DNA from: Nostoc sp. FACHB-110
GTDB taxonomy: Bacteria > Cyanobacteriota > Cyanobacteriia > Cyanobacteriales > Nostocaceae
Direction of reading: 5' to 3'
Length of the DNA: 64,000 nucleotides
Assembly (NCBI RefSeq): GCF_014697425.1
Contig: NZ_JACJRU010000005.1
Coordinates: 124,001 to 188,000, forward strand
In this document: positions 9,091 to 18,243 of the stretch, one piece after another
How positions within the stretch are numbered: position 1 is the stretch's first letter
How the letters are laid out: every line of letters begins with the position of its first letter
Made by a program: the position numbers and the translations under genes
Notes under the pieces: generated by a model
What the model was told of the DNA's origin: nothing
The model's input: only the letters and a program-made list of their open reading frames with translations
The model's database searches: none

Positions 9091-10017
9091 ATGTCGCTAT
9101 CATTCTCTAAATATCCCATAATTGGGTTAATAAATCTCATGCTATTGGGTGGTAGTATTTTGTTGCTAACTCCCAAAAGCTTTGCTGCTGACTCTGCTTT
9201 ACTGCTAGCACAAGGCATTAATCAACCTGCTGTAGACTGGTTAAACCAAGGATTGCTAGCTATTCAAGCCGGAAGAATACAAGATGCGATCGCATATTTT
9301 CAAAAGGCGATTCAGCTAGATCCAAAATTAGCGGCAGCCTACTATAATTTAGGTCTAGCATATAGGCAATTAGGGCAATTAAAGCCAGCCGCCGATGCCT
9401 TTTATCAAGCAACCCAAGCCGACCCTCAGTTTGCGCCAGCTTTCGCCAATTTAGGCGGAGCGTTGTTAGAAGGTAACAATGTCCAACAGGCTAATGATTA
9501 TTTACAACGGGCTATAGAATTAGACCCAAATCTTGGTTTTGCTCACTATAACTTGGGTTTGGTGAGACAACAACAACAAGACTGGGAACGAGCGATCGCA
9601 TCTTTTAAAAAAGCTTCCGAATTTAGTAAAAATGCACCCGAACCCCATTATCATTTGGGTATATGTTATTTACAGCAAGGTCAACTAGATAAAGCCAAAA
9701 ATGCCTTTCGCCAAGCTATCAAAATTAATCCTAAATATACCGAAGCACACTATAATCTAGGGACGATTTGGTTTAGTCAAAATAAATTGAAAGAAGCATT
9801 AGCAGCTTTTAGAAAAGCGGCTGAATCTAATTCTAATTATCCCAATGCTTATTATGGGGCTGGGTTAGTATTTATTCAGCAAAAAAAATATAGCGAAGCC
9901 GCACAAGTTTTACAATATGCCAGAAATTTATATAATGCCCAAGGAAATGTTCAATGGGTACAAAATACAGAAAAATTGTTACAACAAGTACAGAATTTAA
10001 ATTACCAACCACGCTGA
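9091..10017 (+). CDS. Exported TPR-repeat protein
   Basis: 308 residues. A signal peptide or N-terminal anchor (hydrophobic 9-28, then SFAADS) is followed by about six to seven tetratricopeptide repeats from residue 48 to the end, with classic spacing such as AAAYYNLGLAYRQLGQLKPA, followed by (Y/F)xxA...DP signatures. TPR arrays act as protein-protein scaffolds; the partner is unknown. The position outside the cytoplasm follows from the signal and is inferred. No Shine-Dalgarno sequence is obvious before the ATG, as is common in cyanobacteria. It is flanked by unrelated genes and is probably a single transcription unit. Confidence 0.85.
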   Translation: MSLSFSKYPIIGLINLMLLGGSILLLTPKSFAADSALLLAQGINQPAVDWLNQGLLAIQAGRIQDAIAYFQKAIQLDPKLAAAYYNLGLAYRQLGQLKPAADAFYQATQADPQFAPAFANLGGALLEGNNVQQANDYLQRAIELDPNLGFAHYNLGLVRQQQQDWERAIASFKKASEFSKNAPEPHYHLGICYLQQGQLDKAKNAFRQAIKINPKYTEAHYNLGTIWFSQNKLKEALAAFRKAAESNSNYPNAYYGAGLVFIQQKKYSEAAQVLQYARNLYNAQGNVQWVQNTEKLLQQVQNLNYQPR

Positions 10018-10104
10018 GGCAAGAAAGCTAAACATTGGTGAAAATAAGAGTAATGGGTAGACCTGGCTGATGTGGTCTAACATTAACCAGATGAGAATAT
10101 ACCA

Positions 10105-10653
10105 ATGCAAAAACGCTTCAAGAGCCGATTTTTATTTTGCGATCGCTGGCTGGATAGACATTTAATTGCTCGGAACATGGAAGCTTTTCAAGACTTACTT
10201 GTAATTGTCTTGTGTTTAAGCTTATTTGTAGTCATGATCATCCAGATATGGGGCATATTTATCGCACTTACACAGACATTAGACTATAAACACGTCACAG
10301 CAAAAATACTGTTTGTCTTGATTTTAGTCGAATTATTTCGACTGTTAATGATTTACTTGCAAGAACACAGTATTTCTGTCGGTGTAGCCGTCGAAGTCAC
10401 AATTGTATCAGTCTTGCGAGAAGTTGTTGTTCATGGAGCCTTAGAGATTTCTTGGATTCAAACAGCTGCAATTTGTGGTTTGTTATTTATCTTAGGTGGT
10501 TTATTAATCGTATGTGCCAAAACACCACATATGGACTGTATCAGTGCTAATACCAAATTCTGTCCTATTGTCTATCAAGGGAGTAGAGAAAAGCCAAAAG
10601 AACTAGAATTTCGGTATGCACATCAATGTGAAGAGAATCAACCACTAACATAA
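10105..10653 (+). CDS. PsiE-like membrane protein
   Basis: 182-residue integral membrane protein with four predicted helices (about 30-55, 68-86, 90-110 and 120-140). The core resembles the phosphate-starvation-inducible PsiE family: a helix with ELFRLLMIYLQEH followed by VAVEVTIVSVLREVVVHG. The function of that family is not established despite its name. The N terminus is basic and probably cytoplasmic; a Met at residue 25 (MEAFQDLL) is an alternative start. A rho-independent terminator follows the gene, so it is probably monocistronic. No Pho box was identified upstream. Confidence 0.75.
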   Translation: MQKRFKSRFLFCDRWLDRHLIARNMEAFQDLLVIVLCLSLFVVMIIQIWGIFIALTQTLDYKHVTAKILFVLILVELFRLLMIYLQEHSISVGVAVEVTIVSVLREVVVHGALEISWIQTAAICGLLFILGGLLIVCAKTPHMDCISANTKFCPIVYQGSREKPKELEFRYAHQCEENQPLT

Positions 10654-10701
10654 ATTAGCCAACAGGTACTAACTCTTTAGTTATAAACAATCAACATTGG
10701 C

Positions 10702-10735
10702 TTGAGGCTGCTTAATGCAGCCTTAGTGATTTTTT
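10702..10735 (+). terminator. Rho-independent terminator after the PsiE-like gene
   Basis: AGGCTGC (10705-10711) pairs with GCAGCCT (10717-10723) around the loop TTAAT, and a T-rich stretch follows at 10727-10735. Confidence 0.75.
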
Positions 10736-10811
10736 CTCCGCTTTTAGAGAGATGAAGCCCTGATTTGATGTAAGTAGAAATGAAATAGAAACTTACAAGA
10801 GGGTAACTAGT

Positions 10812-11051
10812 ATGACCACAGGTAACGGACAATCTCAACAACCTATTAGCAACCTAGAATACGATTTTGTCACCGTACTGCACAACAAAGCAGAAGCAGT
10901 AAAAGCATACGATCAATACATCCAAGATGCACAACAAGCCAACTCTCAGCCTTGTGTAGAATTATTTCAAAAATTGCGCCAATCTGACATAGAACACGCA
11001 CAAGAAATTCGTCAACATCTTCAACAAGTGTTACAACAAGGCAAGATGTAA
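10812..11051 (+). CDS. Small conserved helical protein (function unknown)
   Basis: 79-residue soluble protein preceded by a good RBS (AGAGGG, 8 bases before the ATG). After a Gln/Asn-rich N terminus, two amphipathic helices are predicted: LEYDFVTVLHNKAEAVKAYDQ and a C-terminal helix with the HAQEIRQHLQQVLQQ segment. The E...H...E/H spacing resembles half of a ferritin-like bundle, and similar short proteins are common in cyanobacteria, but metal binding is speculation. One Cys is present. An 11-bp hairpin follows the stop. Confidence 0.7.
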   Translation: MTTGNGQSQQPISNLEYDFVTVLHNKAEAVKAYDQYIQDAQQANSQPCVELFQKLRQSDIEHAQEIRQHLQQVLQQGKM

Positions 11052-11072
11052 AACTAAAAATTCAAACACATT

Positions 11073-11113
11073 AAGCAGCTGATAAAACCAGGCAGACTGA
11101 AAATCAGCTGCTT
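11073..11113. terminator. Stem-loop downstream of the small conserved gene
   Basis: Perfect 11-base arms AAGCAGCTGAT (11073-11083) and ATCAGCTGCTT (11103-11113) enclose a 19-base loop. Only a weak pyrimidine run follows (CTTCTACC), so termination is plausible but not certain. Confidence 0.55.
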
Positions 11114-11241
11114 CTACCATTTCTTTGTTAAACTGCGCCAAACTCTCTCTTCTCCCTCTCTTTGCGTACTTTGCGTACTTTGCGGTTAGGTTCTTATTAA
11201 GCTTGTGCATTATTCAAACCTACAACTAACACAAAATCAAC

Positions 11242-11610
11242 TTACTTTTGCCAAACTACTAAAATTACACCAGCAATTATTAAACTCAAACCTACAAGAC
11301 GAGTGACAGGAATTGTTTCTTTAAATAAGAAATAACCCAGTAACATCGAGAAAACATACACTAATGAGATAGACGGGCCAGCCACACTCAGGTTAACTCT
11401 AGTTAGCAAAAGTATATAAGCCACAGCACCTAAAGCATAGCAAGCCAATCCTATTAAAAGTTCAGGAATCGTCATGATACTGAAGATATGACTAACAGTA
11501 TTACTTATAGTTACTTTGCCTAGTTTCAGTGCGCCTGCTTTCAAAAAAAACTGCCCTGCTACACTACTAAAAACAGACATCAACAGTAAACTGAATTCTT
11601 GGATAGACAC
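11242..11610 (-). CDS. Small EamA/SMR-type membrane transporter, possible lipid-sugar flippase
   Basis: 122 residues with four predicted membrane helices, the size of EmrE/ArnE-ArnF proteins. Features are the N-terminal AGQFFLKAGALKLG segment, a Gly-rich GLACYALGAVAYILLL helix and a C-terminal SLIIAGVILVVW helix. The GTG start is preceded by AAGGA 8 bases upstream. It is the last of three same-strand genes, after a GT2-type and a GT-C-like glycosyltransferase. That context favours a polyprenyl-phosphate-sugar flippase (ArnE/F-like) over multidrug export. The functional assignment rests on gene order, not on a specific motif. Confidence 0.75.
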   Translation of the reverse strand: MSIQEFSLLLMSVFSSVAGQFFLKAGALKLGKVTISNTVSHIFSIMTIPELLIGLACYALGAVAYILLLTRVNLSVAGPSISLVYVFSMLLGYFLFKETIPVTRLVGLSLIIAGVILVVWQK

Positions 11611-11636
11611 GAATGTATCCTTATTAATTCCGAATT

Positions 11637-13970
11637 TTAATTTGCTTTCGAGGATTTCTCTTCCAGGGCAAGGTGCAGAAATTTTACAGCAAAACTGCGT
11701 TTATCACCTGGGGAAAAAGTAACTTTTTGGTCAGGCCAATACTTATATTTAAAAACTATTGTATTCACCCCTGTAAGACTCTTAAACTCAATTTTACTTT
11801 CAATCTTAATATCTTTGTTGATATCATTTATCTTTTCTACTGTAGCCCCATTGATTTCTATCAATAAATCTTGTCCTTGCAGTGGATTCATCAACGTAAA
11901 ATTTAAAGTAAGTAACTTAGAATCGTGCAACTTAAATCTCAGTTCAGTTTCTGGAACTAAACCCCAGCGCCATGAATTAGCAGAATTATTTGTCAGGTGT
12001 CCTTGATTAAGTCCAGTTAGGTTTAAACCATAAGGTACTTGAAACTTTAACAAGTCAGCTTGAGATAAATCTAAATACGGTTCAAACTTAAGAGTGCGAC
12101 CTAAATTTAAATTAACTTGATTTTTTAAATTAGCAGGTTTAGGAATAAATTTTACCAGTCCAGCACTAGGAACTTTTGTTTCTATCACTGGCTGGCCAAA
12201 ACGAGTATAAAATTCCTGAACGCAATCTTGAGAGAAAAAATCTACATAAAGATTAATACCTGCAAAGTCATTCAGTTTAAAAAAATCAGTAAAAAAATTC
12301 CATTCATCAGCATTAAAACAACGGGTTTGATGACTAGCTAACATAATATTTTCATTATCAGGTGCAAAAAGCTTATCCCAGCCAGCATCTAAATATGGTT
12401 TTAATTGCGAAGGATGTAAGCGACCAAAATAATGTCCCAAAACTTTTTTCTCATGAAACCTTCTTAGGGTAGAAATTGAACCATTCTTTCCATAATAGCG
12501 GCAAAGATTAGAAGTACCGACTCCATTACCTCCTACAGCACAAAATGGCCAATCTAAAATTGCTTCTCCTGGTTGAGCTTTGACATATTTCATATATGCC
12601 AAAAAATTATTATCCCAAAAATAAACAGGCTTCTTGTTGGTATTATCCGAATAAAGTGAATAAGCAGTATAAATTTCAGTACAAGCCAAAATCACTAAAA
12701 CTGTTATAACTAATCGCCTAATATATATTTGTAAATTACTTAAATTGATATTTAATCCCAGAAGACAAAGTATAACTGGATAGAGAATAGTAAAACGCCC
12801 TTGGACACGGCTAAAAGCAAACCAAGGAAACATCTTCAATGTGGGAAAATAAGTTGGATGATAAAATATACAAAGCCAAAAAATGATTAATAGCGGTATA
12901 TAAATAATTATTTGTTTGCGCCCTTGCCATAAGCCAATAGATGCAATAGTTAGTAAAAACCAGCCTGGACTACCAGCACCTAAACCTTCTGGAAAGTCGT
13001 TAAACAATACCTCTACAGAAATTTTTCCGGGATGGTAAAAGGGAAAGAAAGGAATTAAAATTCTTTGCGGATCAGCCCACCAAGCCCCACTAGGAATATT
13101 AGTAAAATCAAAACTTTTTGCTTCTCTAGCAATTTGAAAAGCTAAAGGAAAATTAATAAAAGTTATTACCAATAATAAGCATAATAAAAATGAATATATA
13201 TTTATATTTGAATAGAGTTCACTTTTATACTTTTGAAGTATGGTTTTAAATAACTTTATTAAAGTAATATTTTTTTGAATCAAAAATTTATAGCTTATCA
13301 AAATAACAGCAAAAATATTAGAAATTGTAAATGACATTAAGGCACAGCCAGCTATATAACCTAACTCTTGTCCTAGAGATAAACTCAGCAGACAAGCTCT
13401 TATTAAAAGCAATTTTAAAGAGACATCACCTCCTAAAGCTATTCTTTTTAGGATCAAAAAATCAGCAATTACGTTAAGGACAGTCCAATGAATTACTGAA
13501 TAGCTAAGATGTTCAGGATACTTATGAATTGCATAAAAACTAAAAAAAGGAATTATGAATGCAGCACCACTAGCACGCACAAAACCATAATCTTTAATAA
13601 GTAGAGCAAAACTGCCAACACCTGTTATTAATACACTTAAAAGATAGTATATTTTTAGCCACGGGCCAAGTCCAAGAATAGAGGAAAAAATAGCATAAAA
13701 AATATCTCTTTCAATTGACCAAGGCTGAAAAACTTGATTAGTACCGTAAGGATAAAATGCTTGATTGTTAACTAAATCTAGCTGAGGAAATGGTGTAAAT
13801 TTGATATTGTGTCTTAGATAAAATCCAGCATATTCCCATTGCTCTGTATCACCAAAACCAATCAATGGGTGTGCAAAATCTTTAACAATCAAGAAACTAA
13901 AAGCTAAAAGGACACATAAAAAAGCTAGGATTAAAATATAATTATTAATTCTATATTTTTGATAAAACAT
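11637..13970 (-). CDS. Large polytopic membrane protein, GT-C-type glycosyltransferase-like
   Basis: About 777 residues from the ATG at 13970; a TTG at 13994, which would overlap the preceding gene by 17 bases, is an alternative. The first about 440 residues contain roughly 10-11 membrane helices and the rest (about 450-777) is a soluble, mostly beta, extracytoplasmic region. The first loop carries an acidic motif, GDTEQWEY (Asp41, Glu43), in the place where GT-C enzymes hold the catalytic Asp/Glu; this is the main reason for the call. GT-C enzymes use polyprenyl-phosphate sugars made by a DPM1-like GT2, and such a gene lies directly upstream. Base composition is more AT-rich than the neighbours. 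The acceptor (surface glycan, lipid or protein) cannot be inferred. Confidence 0.65.
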   Translation of the reverse strand: MFYQKYRINNYILILAFLCVLLAFSFLIVKDFAHPLIGFGDTEQWEYAGFYLRHNIKFTPFPQLDLVNNQAFYPYGTNQVFQPWSIERDIFYAIFSSILGLGPWLKIYYLLSVLITGVGSFALLIKDYGFVRASGAAFIIPFFSFYAIHKYPEHLSYSVIHWTVLNVIADFLILKRIALGGDVSLKLLLIRACLLSLSLGQELGYIAGCALMSFTISNIFAVILISYKFLIQKNITLIKLFKTILQKYKSELYSNINIYSFLLCLLLVITFINFPLAFQIAREAKSFDFTNIPSGAWWADPQRILIPFFPFYHPGKISVEVLFNDFPEGLGAGSPGWFLLTIASIGLWQGRKQIIIYIPLLIIFWLCIFYHPTYFPTLKMFPWFAFSRVQGRFTILYPVILCLLGLNINLSNLQIYIRRLVITVLVILACTEIYTAYSLYSDNTNKKPVYFWDNNFLAYMKYVKAQPGEAILDWPFCAVGGNGVGTSNLCRYYGKNGSISTLRRFHEKKVLGHYFGRLHPSQLKPYLDAGWDKLFAPDNENIMLASHQTRCFNADEWNFFTDFFKLNDFAGINLYVDFFSQDCVQEFYTRFGQPVIETKVPSAGLVKFIPKPANLKNQVNLNLGRTLKFEPYLDLSQADLLKFQVPYGLNLTGLNQGHLTNNSANSWRWGLVPETELRFKLHDSKLLTLNFTLMNPLQGQDLLIEINGATVEKINDINKDIKIESKIEFKSLTGVNTIVFKYKYWPDQKVTFSPGDKRSFAVKFLHLALEEKSSKAN

Positions 13971-13977
13971 AATTAAA

Positions 13978-14973
13978 TTACTTGTTGAATTCAATATTTT
14001 TATTGGGAAATATTTCTTCTAAGCCTAAAACAAAATAATGATAATCTCTGTGTGGTAGGAAATTAAAATTATTTCTGCCATTAAGAACTAGAAATACAAA
14101 ACAGATAGATATATTCATAGATTGTAAAAGAATGATAAAAGATAATCCTGCTACATAAGGGGCCCAGTTAGGAATAGCTAATCTAATTAATATGACAATA
14201 CTAATTAATATAAAACTGCATAACATTAGTACTAAAGTAGCAATTAAAAGCCTTACACCAATGATATCTCCGTAAACTGAAATTGCACTGAGTCCGTGGA
14301 TTACTAAAGAGATAAAATTCATTTTTGACTTTCCTGATAAGCGTGAGCCGCGCTTGCAAGGAATTTTTACCCAAGGTAGTTTAGCTTTTAAAATACCAGA
14401 GGAATAATGATTCCATATTTCTGAGATAACAACTATTCTGGATAATAATTTGTAGGGAATAAGACTAAAATTTCCTATGCTGATAGTTTGGCCTGTTAAT
14501 ATTTTATAAAGTAATTTATAAATAAAATAAAACGTTCTAAATAAAAAACTTTCCGAACGTTGAGTTCTACAAGCAAAAACTATTTTTTGATATTCTTCGT
14601 CATTACATTTTTCGATGAGCTTTATAACATCTTTGGGAGCATCTTCTCCATCCCCATCCATTACTAAAACTGCTGGACAATAAATGTAGGCTTCTGTATA
14701 AGCTAAACCTATAGTAATGGCTCTTTGATGACCTAAATTTCGCTTGAGTTTCAAGCAACTAATTTTTTTGATAGATTGAAAATTGGTAGTTATAAATTTT
14801 TCATGGGCAGGGATAGTTGAAGCATCATCTATCACTAATATTTCACATTTAATTGCTGCGTCAAAAAGTACATAATCCAAATGTTCTAATAAAATTCCTA
14901 AAGAATACCAATCATTGAAAACAGGTATTAGTATGACAATAAATTCAGTTTCATATTTTTGGAAATTTTTCAT
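13978..14973 (-). CDS. GT2-family glycosyltransferase (DPM1/ArnC-like) with membrane anchor
   Basis: 331 residues. The N-terminal GT-A fold has the LIPVFNDW start, VIDDAST, and the metal-binding DGDGED motif at 106-111 (VMDGDGEDAPKD). Two hydrophobic helices at about 235-260 and 270-300 anchor the C terminus, as in DPM1/ArnC-like polyprenyl-phosphate glycosyltransferases. The predicted reaction is transfer of a sugar from a nucleotide sugar to undecaprenyl or dolichyl-type phosphate on the cytoplasmic face. It starts a three-gene unit with a GT-C-like protein and an SMR-like protein. The sugar is not determined. Confidence 0.82.
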   Translation of the reverse strand: MKNFQKYETEFIVILIPVFNDWYSLGILLEHLDYVLFDAAIKCEILVIDDASTIPAHEKFITTNFQSIKKISCLKLKRNLGHQRAITIGLAYTEAYIYCPAVLVMDGDGEDAPKDVIKLIEKCNDEEYQKIVFACRTQRSESFLFRTFYFIYKLLYKILTGQTISIGNFSLIPYKLLSRIVVISEIWNHYSSGILKAKLPWVKIPCKRGSRLSGKSKMNFISLVIHGLSAISVYGDIIGVRLLIATLVLMLCSFILISIVILIRLAIPNWAPYVAGLSFIILLQSMNISICFVFLVLNGRNNFNFLPHRDYHYFVLGLEEIFPNKNIEFNK

Positions 14974-15406
14974 ATATTTTTTTACATGAGTTTATGTGCC
15001 TAAATCTCATTGCAAGAGAAAAAAATGTGAATGAATAAAATTGACTGTTGATGCAGTTTTTTTAAAATTGCAATATCTTGAATCCGTTTTAAAATAGGAA
15101 TGAGGGTAAATATTAACTAATGCTAAATACTCATCAAGTAACAAATACAAGATGAGAGCTATCCTATCTTTGCTAGGAGTGTATAGACTACTGTATAATT
15201 CCTGAACTTTGAGCTATCTTAAGTGGAGATAGCTATATGTTTTATAGTAAGTTTCTAGATTTGTAACTAATTAACCTACATAAATTCCTAATAATCAGCA
15301 ACCTGACTTATTTGAAAAGTCAGGTTGCTAAGATTATCAACTTTGATAACTTAAATAAAATTTATATATAAAAATCAACAATTATTAATAATAAAATTAT
15401 CCATTT
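14974..15406. other. Gene-free AT-rich stretch with two hairpins
   Basis: 433 bases between the EF-G domain IV-like gene and the glycosyltransferase cassette (both minus). It contains an 8-bp hairpin (AGCTATCT 15212-15219 with AGATAGCT 15227-15234) and a strong 13-bp hairpin at 15297-15329. No coding frame or RNA gene was recognised. It must hold the promoter of the glycosyltransferase cassette. Confidence 0.55.
15297..15329 (-). terminator. 13-bp stem-loop downstream of the pot operon
   Basis: AGCAACCTGACTT (15297-15309) pairs perfectly with 15317-15329 around a 7-base loop, and ATAATC/GATTAT can extend the stem after a two-base bulge. It follows the last gene of the minus-strand pot operon. 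No strong T-run flanks it, so it may act as a 3' stabiliser or a weak terminator. Confidence 0.55.
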
Positions 15407-16183
15407 TTACAAAAACTTGAGAGGAGATAGTTCAGCATTTTTCAAAGCATTACGCAAAGCTATGTTTGCTGCTATGCGGTAATCAATCTCTCTAGAATCA
15501 ACTTCATGATAACTGCCATTATTGATAATAATTTTCATGGCAGCTAGGGCAATATTTGATTTATGGAAATAGTCAAATATGCCATCAATAATCCCTTCAA
15601 AAATTACTGGGATATAATCAGATGTAATAGTTCTTTCATCATTAATTTGCCAGATAATTTGAATGTTTTTATTATCGGGTTTCGGCTCCAACTGTAAACA
15701 TAAATGACCGTAACTGCCAACACTAGAAGACTGGCGAATAAATTTACCTTCTGCTATTAATACTGTAGAAATAGAATAAAGATTAAATTTTGGTGTTTTC
15801 CATACATCTAATTCCAGCATTCCTGCAAAACTGTCCCAGATATTAGTAGCCCAGTGCCATTTTTCAACATAACTACAAATGTGATCCCAATCATAGTTAC
15901 GTACACCTTTATAAAATTTTAATAAGTGATATAACTCGCTAATATCTTGTGAGTTTGGTTGTTTAGTGTCTATTAATTCAAGTAATTTTTTCGCTACTTC
16001 TATTGTCTCATTTGTAAATGATTCTTCTGTGTCTTCATATGCACTAAGTTCTGGTTGTTGATGTAATAACTCAATAGTGCGATGCAACCATTCTACATTT
16101 TTAGTTCTTGCCTCATAAGTGTAATATTGGGCATGGCTGAGTTTTTTATCATTCATATAGCTCATTAATTTTGTTTGCAGCAT
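15407..16183 (-). CDS. Protein with EF-G domain IV-like C terminus, no GTPase domain
   Basis: 258 residues. The N-terminal about 145 residues are helical and unrecognised. Residues 150-258 read like EF-G domain IV: RQSSSVGSYGHLCLQLEPKP corresponds to HQSGGHGQFGDVFLDIKPLP of the EF-G-like gene in this window; the segment at 191-200 with DYIPVIFEG corresponds to QYIPGVEIG; and NGSYHEVDSRE (222-232) corresponds to NGSYHNVDSSE, with nearly the same spacing (72 versus 69 residues between the first and last blocks). No P-loop or other GTPase motif is present. Its ATG lies 2 bases after the potB stop, so it is cotranslated with the transporter genes. Domain IV normally reaches the decoding site; a ribosome- or RNA-related role, or a recruited fold with a new use, are both possible. 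Starts at residues 7 or 10 are alternatives. Confidence 0.72.
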   Translation of the reverse strand: MLQTKLMSYMNDKKLSHAQYYTYEARTKNVEWLHRTIELLHQQPELSAYEDTEESFTNETIEVAKKLLELIDTKQPNSQDISELYHLLKFYKGVRNYDWDHICSYVEKWHWATNIWDSFAGMLELDVWKTPKFNLYSISTVLIAEGKFIRQSSSVGSYGHLCLQLEPKPDNKNIQIIWQINDERTITSDYIPVIFEGIIDGIFDYFHKSNIALAAMKIIINNGSYHEVDSREIDYRIAANIALRNALKNAELSPLKFL

Positions 16184-16185
16184 TG

Positions 16186-17085
16186 CTATCTATTTGGTGT
16201 GGCTTCACCAAATTTAATTGCGAGAGCGATCGCCACACTCACTGCTAAAATTAATGTCATACTCAAGGCTGAACCAAACCCCCAATTTTGGGTAACGCCA
16301 AGAAACTGGTTGTAAACTAGGCGTGCTGCTGTCATACTCGAAGCACCACCTAAAAGTTCTGGATCAACGAAATCTCCCAAGCCAGTAATGAAAACTAGCA
16401 TGGAAGCAGCAGTAATTCCTGGTAAAACTTGAGGTACTGTAACTTTCCAAAAAGCTTGTGTGGGATTTGCACCTAAATCGGCTGCGGCTTCTAATAAGCG
16501 CTTGTCTAGTTTTTCTAAAGACGCATATAAAATTAACACCATATAAGGTAATAGGCTGTAACTCATCCCAATTAATACAGCCGGAATGCTATTCAATAAT
16601 CCTAAAGTTGGTAAGCCTAATTTACTTAAAATAGTATTTAATAAACCTGTGGGACGTAAAATCGTAATCCACGCATAAGAACGCAGTAGCGAAGAAGTCC
16701 ACAAAGGTAAGACAAAGCCTAATACAAGTAAATTTCGCCATTGTTTGGGAGCCATCTGTGCTATCCAGTAAGCTACAGGAAAACCTAATAATAAACAAAT
16801 GATAGTTGTACCCATAGCTAACCATAAAGAGCGCAAAATTACTTGTCCATACAGTGGGTTAAATATCCGAATATAATTAGCTAATCCACTAGGATTGACA
16901 ATATCGCCTGGGCGAATGTTCGGGACTAAACTCAACTGAAAAATTATTAAGGTTGGTAATACTAATAATAGTAATAACCAAATTCCCGCAGGAGCCAGTA
17001 ATATTAATGGTTGGATTAAGTGAAATGCAGGGCGATTGAGTTTTTCTAAATTAGGAATATCTTCAGGAGAATTAATAGAAGTCAT
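16186..17085 (-). CDS. potB: Polyamine-type ABC transporter permease
   Basis: 299 residues with six predicted membrane helices. The BPD_transp_1/EAA loop is visible as EAAADLGANPTQAFWKVTVPQVLPG (in two parts: EAAADLGANP and FWKVTVPQVLPG), which docks on the ATPase. The N-terminal LLAPAGIWLLLLLVLPTL helix and the SLLPYMVLILYASLEKLD segment fit PotB/PotH permeases. It lies downstream of potA and potD and upstream of the EF-G domain IV-like gene. The usual second permease, PotC, is not in the window, so either it is encoded elsewhere or this PotB works as a homodimer. Confidence 0.88.
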   Translation of the reverse strand: MTSINSPEDIPNLEKLNRPAFHLIQPLILLAPAGIWLLLLLVLPTLIIFQLSLVPNIRPGDIVNPSGLANYIRIFNPLYGQVILRSLWLAMGTTIICLLLGFPVAYWIAQMAPKQWRNLLVLGFVLPLWTSSLLRSYAWITILRPTGLLNTILSKLGLPTLGLLNSIPAVLIGMSYSLLPYMVLILYASLEKLDKRLLEAAADLGANPTQAFWKVTVPQVLPGITAASMLVFITGLGDFVDPELLGGASSMTAARLVYNQFLGVTQNWGFGSALSMTLILAVSVAIALAIKFGEATPNR

Positions 17086-17121
17086 ATTTTATAGATATTT
17101 ATTTGATTAATTATTAATTGG

Positions 17122-18204
17122 TTAACTACTAGTTAATTGAGTCCAATATCGTTCATAAACTTCTTCAAAATCACCTAGAGGAGTAATTCGTTCACACTTT
17201 TCTAAAAGTCTTTGTTCGGGAAATAAATTTTTATTATCTTTTATTATTTTGGGCAATAGTTCAAACCCGGCACTATTGGGAGTAGAAATATTTAAATTTT
17301 GGCTAGTCATGGCGGCAACTTCTGGTTGTAAGCTAAAGTTAATCCAAGCGTAAGCCCCCTCTAAGTTTGGCGCGCTTTTCGGCACAACAATTGTATCAGT
17401 CCATAAAGAAGAACCACTCCGAGGAATCACATATTTAAACTTAGGATTTTCTTTAATGACTCGGATAGCATCGGCTGAGTAACACATAGATAATACTAAG
17501 TCTCCAGCCAGAATTTGATTTTGCCAAGCATCAGTATCAAAAGATGCGATCGCAGGTTTTAATTCCTGTAATTTTTTATATGCTTGTTTTAGTTGATCTT
17601 CATCTTTGGAGTTATACGAATAGCCCAACATTCTTAATACAGCACCCATCACTTCGCGGACATCATTTAGCAACGTCATCCGATTATGGAGTACCCCTTG
17701 ATTTTGCCAAAGGTAATCCCAATCTTCAGGGGCTTTTTGAATAACTTCTGAATTGTAAATTAAGCCTGTAGTTCCCCAATTAAATGGTAAACTATGATTA
17801 TTATTAGGGTCATAACTCGGGTTTTTAAACTGGGGTAATAAATTCTCTAAGCCATTCAGGCGAGTATGGTCTAATTTTGTTAATAAATCTTTTTCTACCA
17901 TCTTCTGTACCATGTAATCAGAAGGATAAATTATGCTGTATGCACCACCACCTCCAGCTAATAGTTTCGCTAGCATTACTTCATTAGAATCATAAGGGTC
18001 TACCAGCACTTGTAACCCTGTTTGCGTAGTAAAAATTTGTAATAGTTTTTTATCGGAATATTGCGTCCAAGTATAAATATATAGTTTGTCACTATGGCTA
18101 GATTTAGCCGCAGCCCTCACATTTGCTAATTTCCAGCCACAACCAGCTAAAGATAAACTAGAAAACGCAGTCAAAGTTTGTAAAAATTTTCTTCTATTTC
18201 TCAT
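17122..18204 (-). CDS. potD: Polyamine-type periplasmic substrate-binding lipoprotein
   Basis: 360 residues. An RR-containing N terminus (RNRRKFLQTL) resembles a Tat motif and ends in a lipobox, SLAGC with Cys22 as the lipidation site. The mature part has the PotD signatures LYIYTWTQYSD, DPYDSNEVMLAKLLAGGG and YSIIYPSDYMVQKM, and a C-terminal PNLEGAYAWINFSLQPEVAA segment. It captures spermidine or putrescine (or a related cation) and hands it to the PotB permease. It lies between potA and potB on one strand with short gaps. Substrate specificity is not certain from sequence. Confidence 0.9.
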   Translation of the reverse strand: MRNRRKFLQTLTAFSSLSLAGCGWKLANVRAAAKSSHSDKLYIYTWTQYSDKKLLQIFTTQTGLQVLVDPYDSNEVMLAKLLAGGGGAYSIIYPSDYMVQKMVEKDLLTKLDHTRLNGLENLLPQFKNPSYDPNNNHSLPFNWGTTGLIYNSEVIQKAPEDWDYLWQNQGVLHNRMTLLNDVREVMGAVLRMLGYSYNSKDEDQLKQAYKKLQELKPAIASFDTDAWQNQILAGDLVLSMCYSADAIRVIKENPKFKYVIPRSGSSLWTDTIVVPKSAPNLEGAYAWINFSLQPEVAAMTSQNLNISTPNSAGFELLPKIIKDNKNLFPEQRLLEKCERITPLGDFEEVYERYWTQLTSS

Positions 18205-18243
18205 TGGTCATTTATCACTGCTAATTTAGATTAGTAATTTTGC

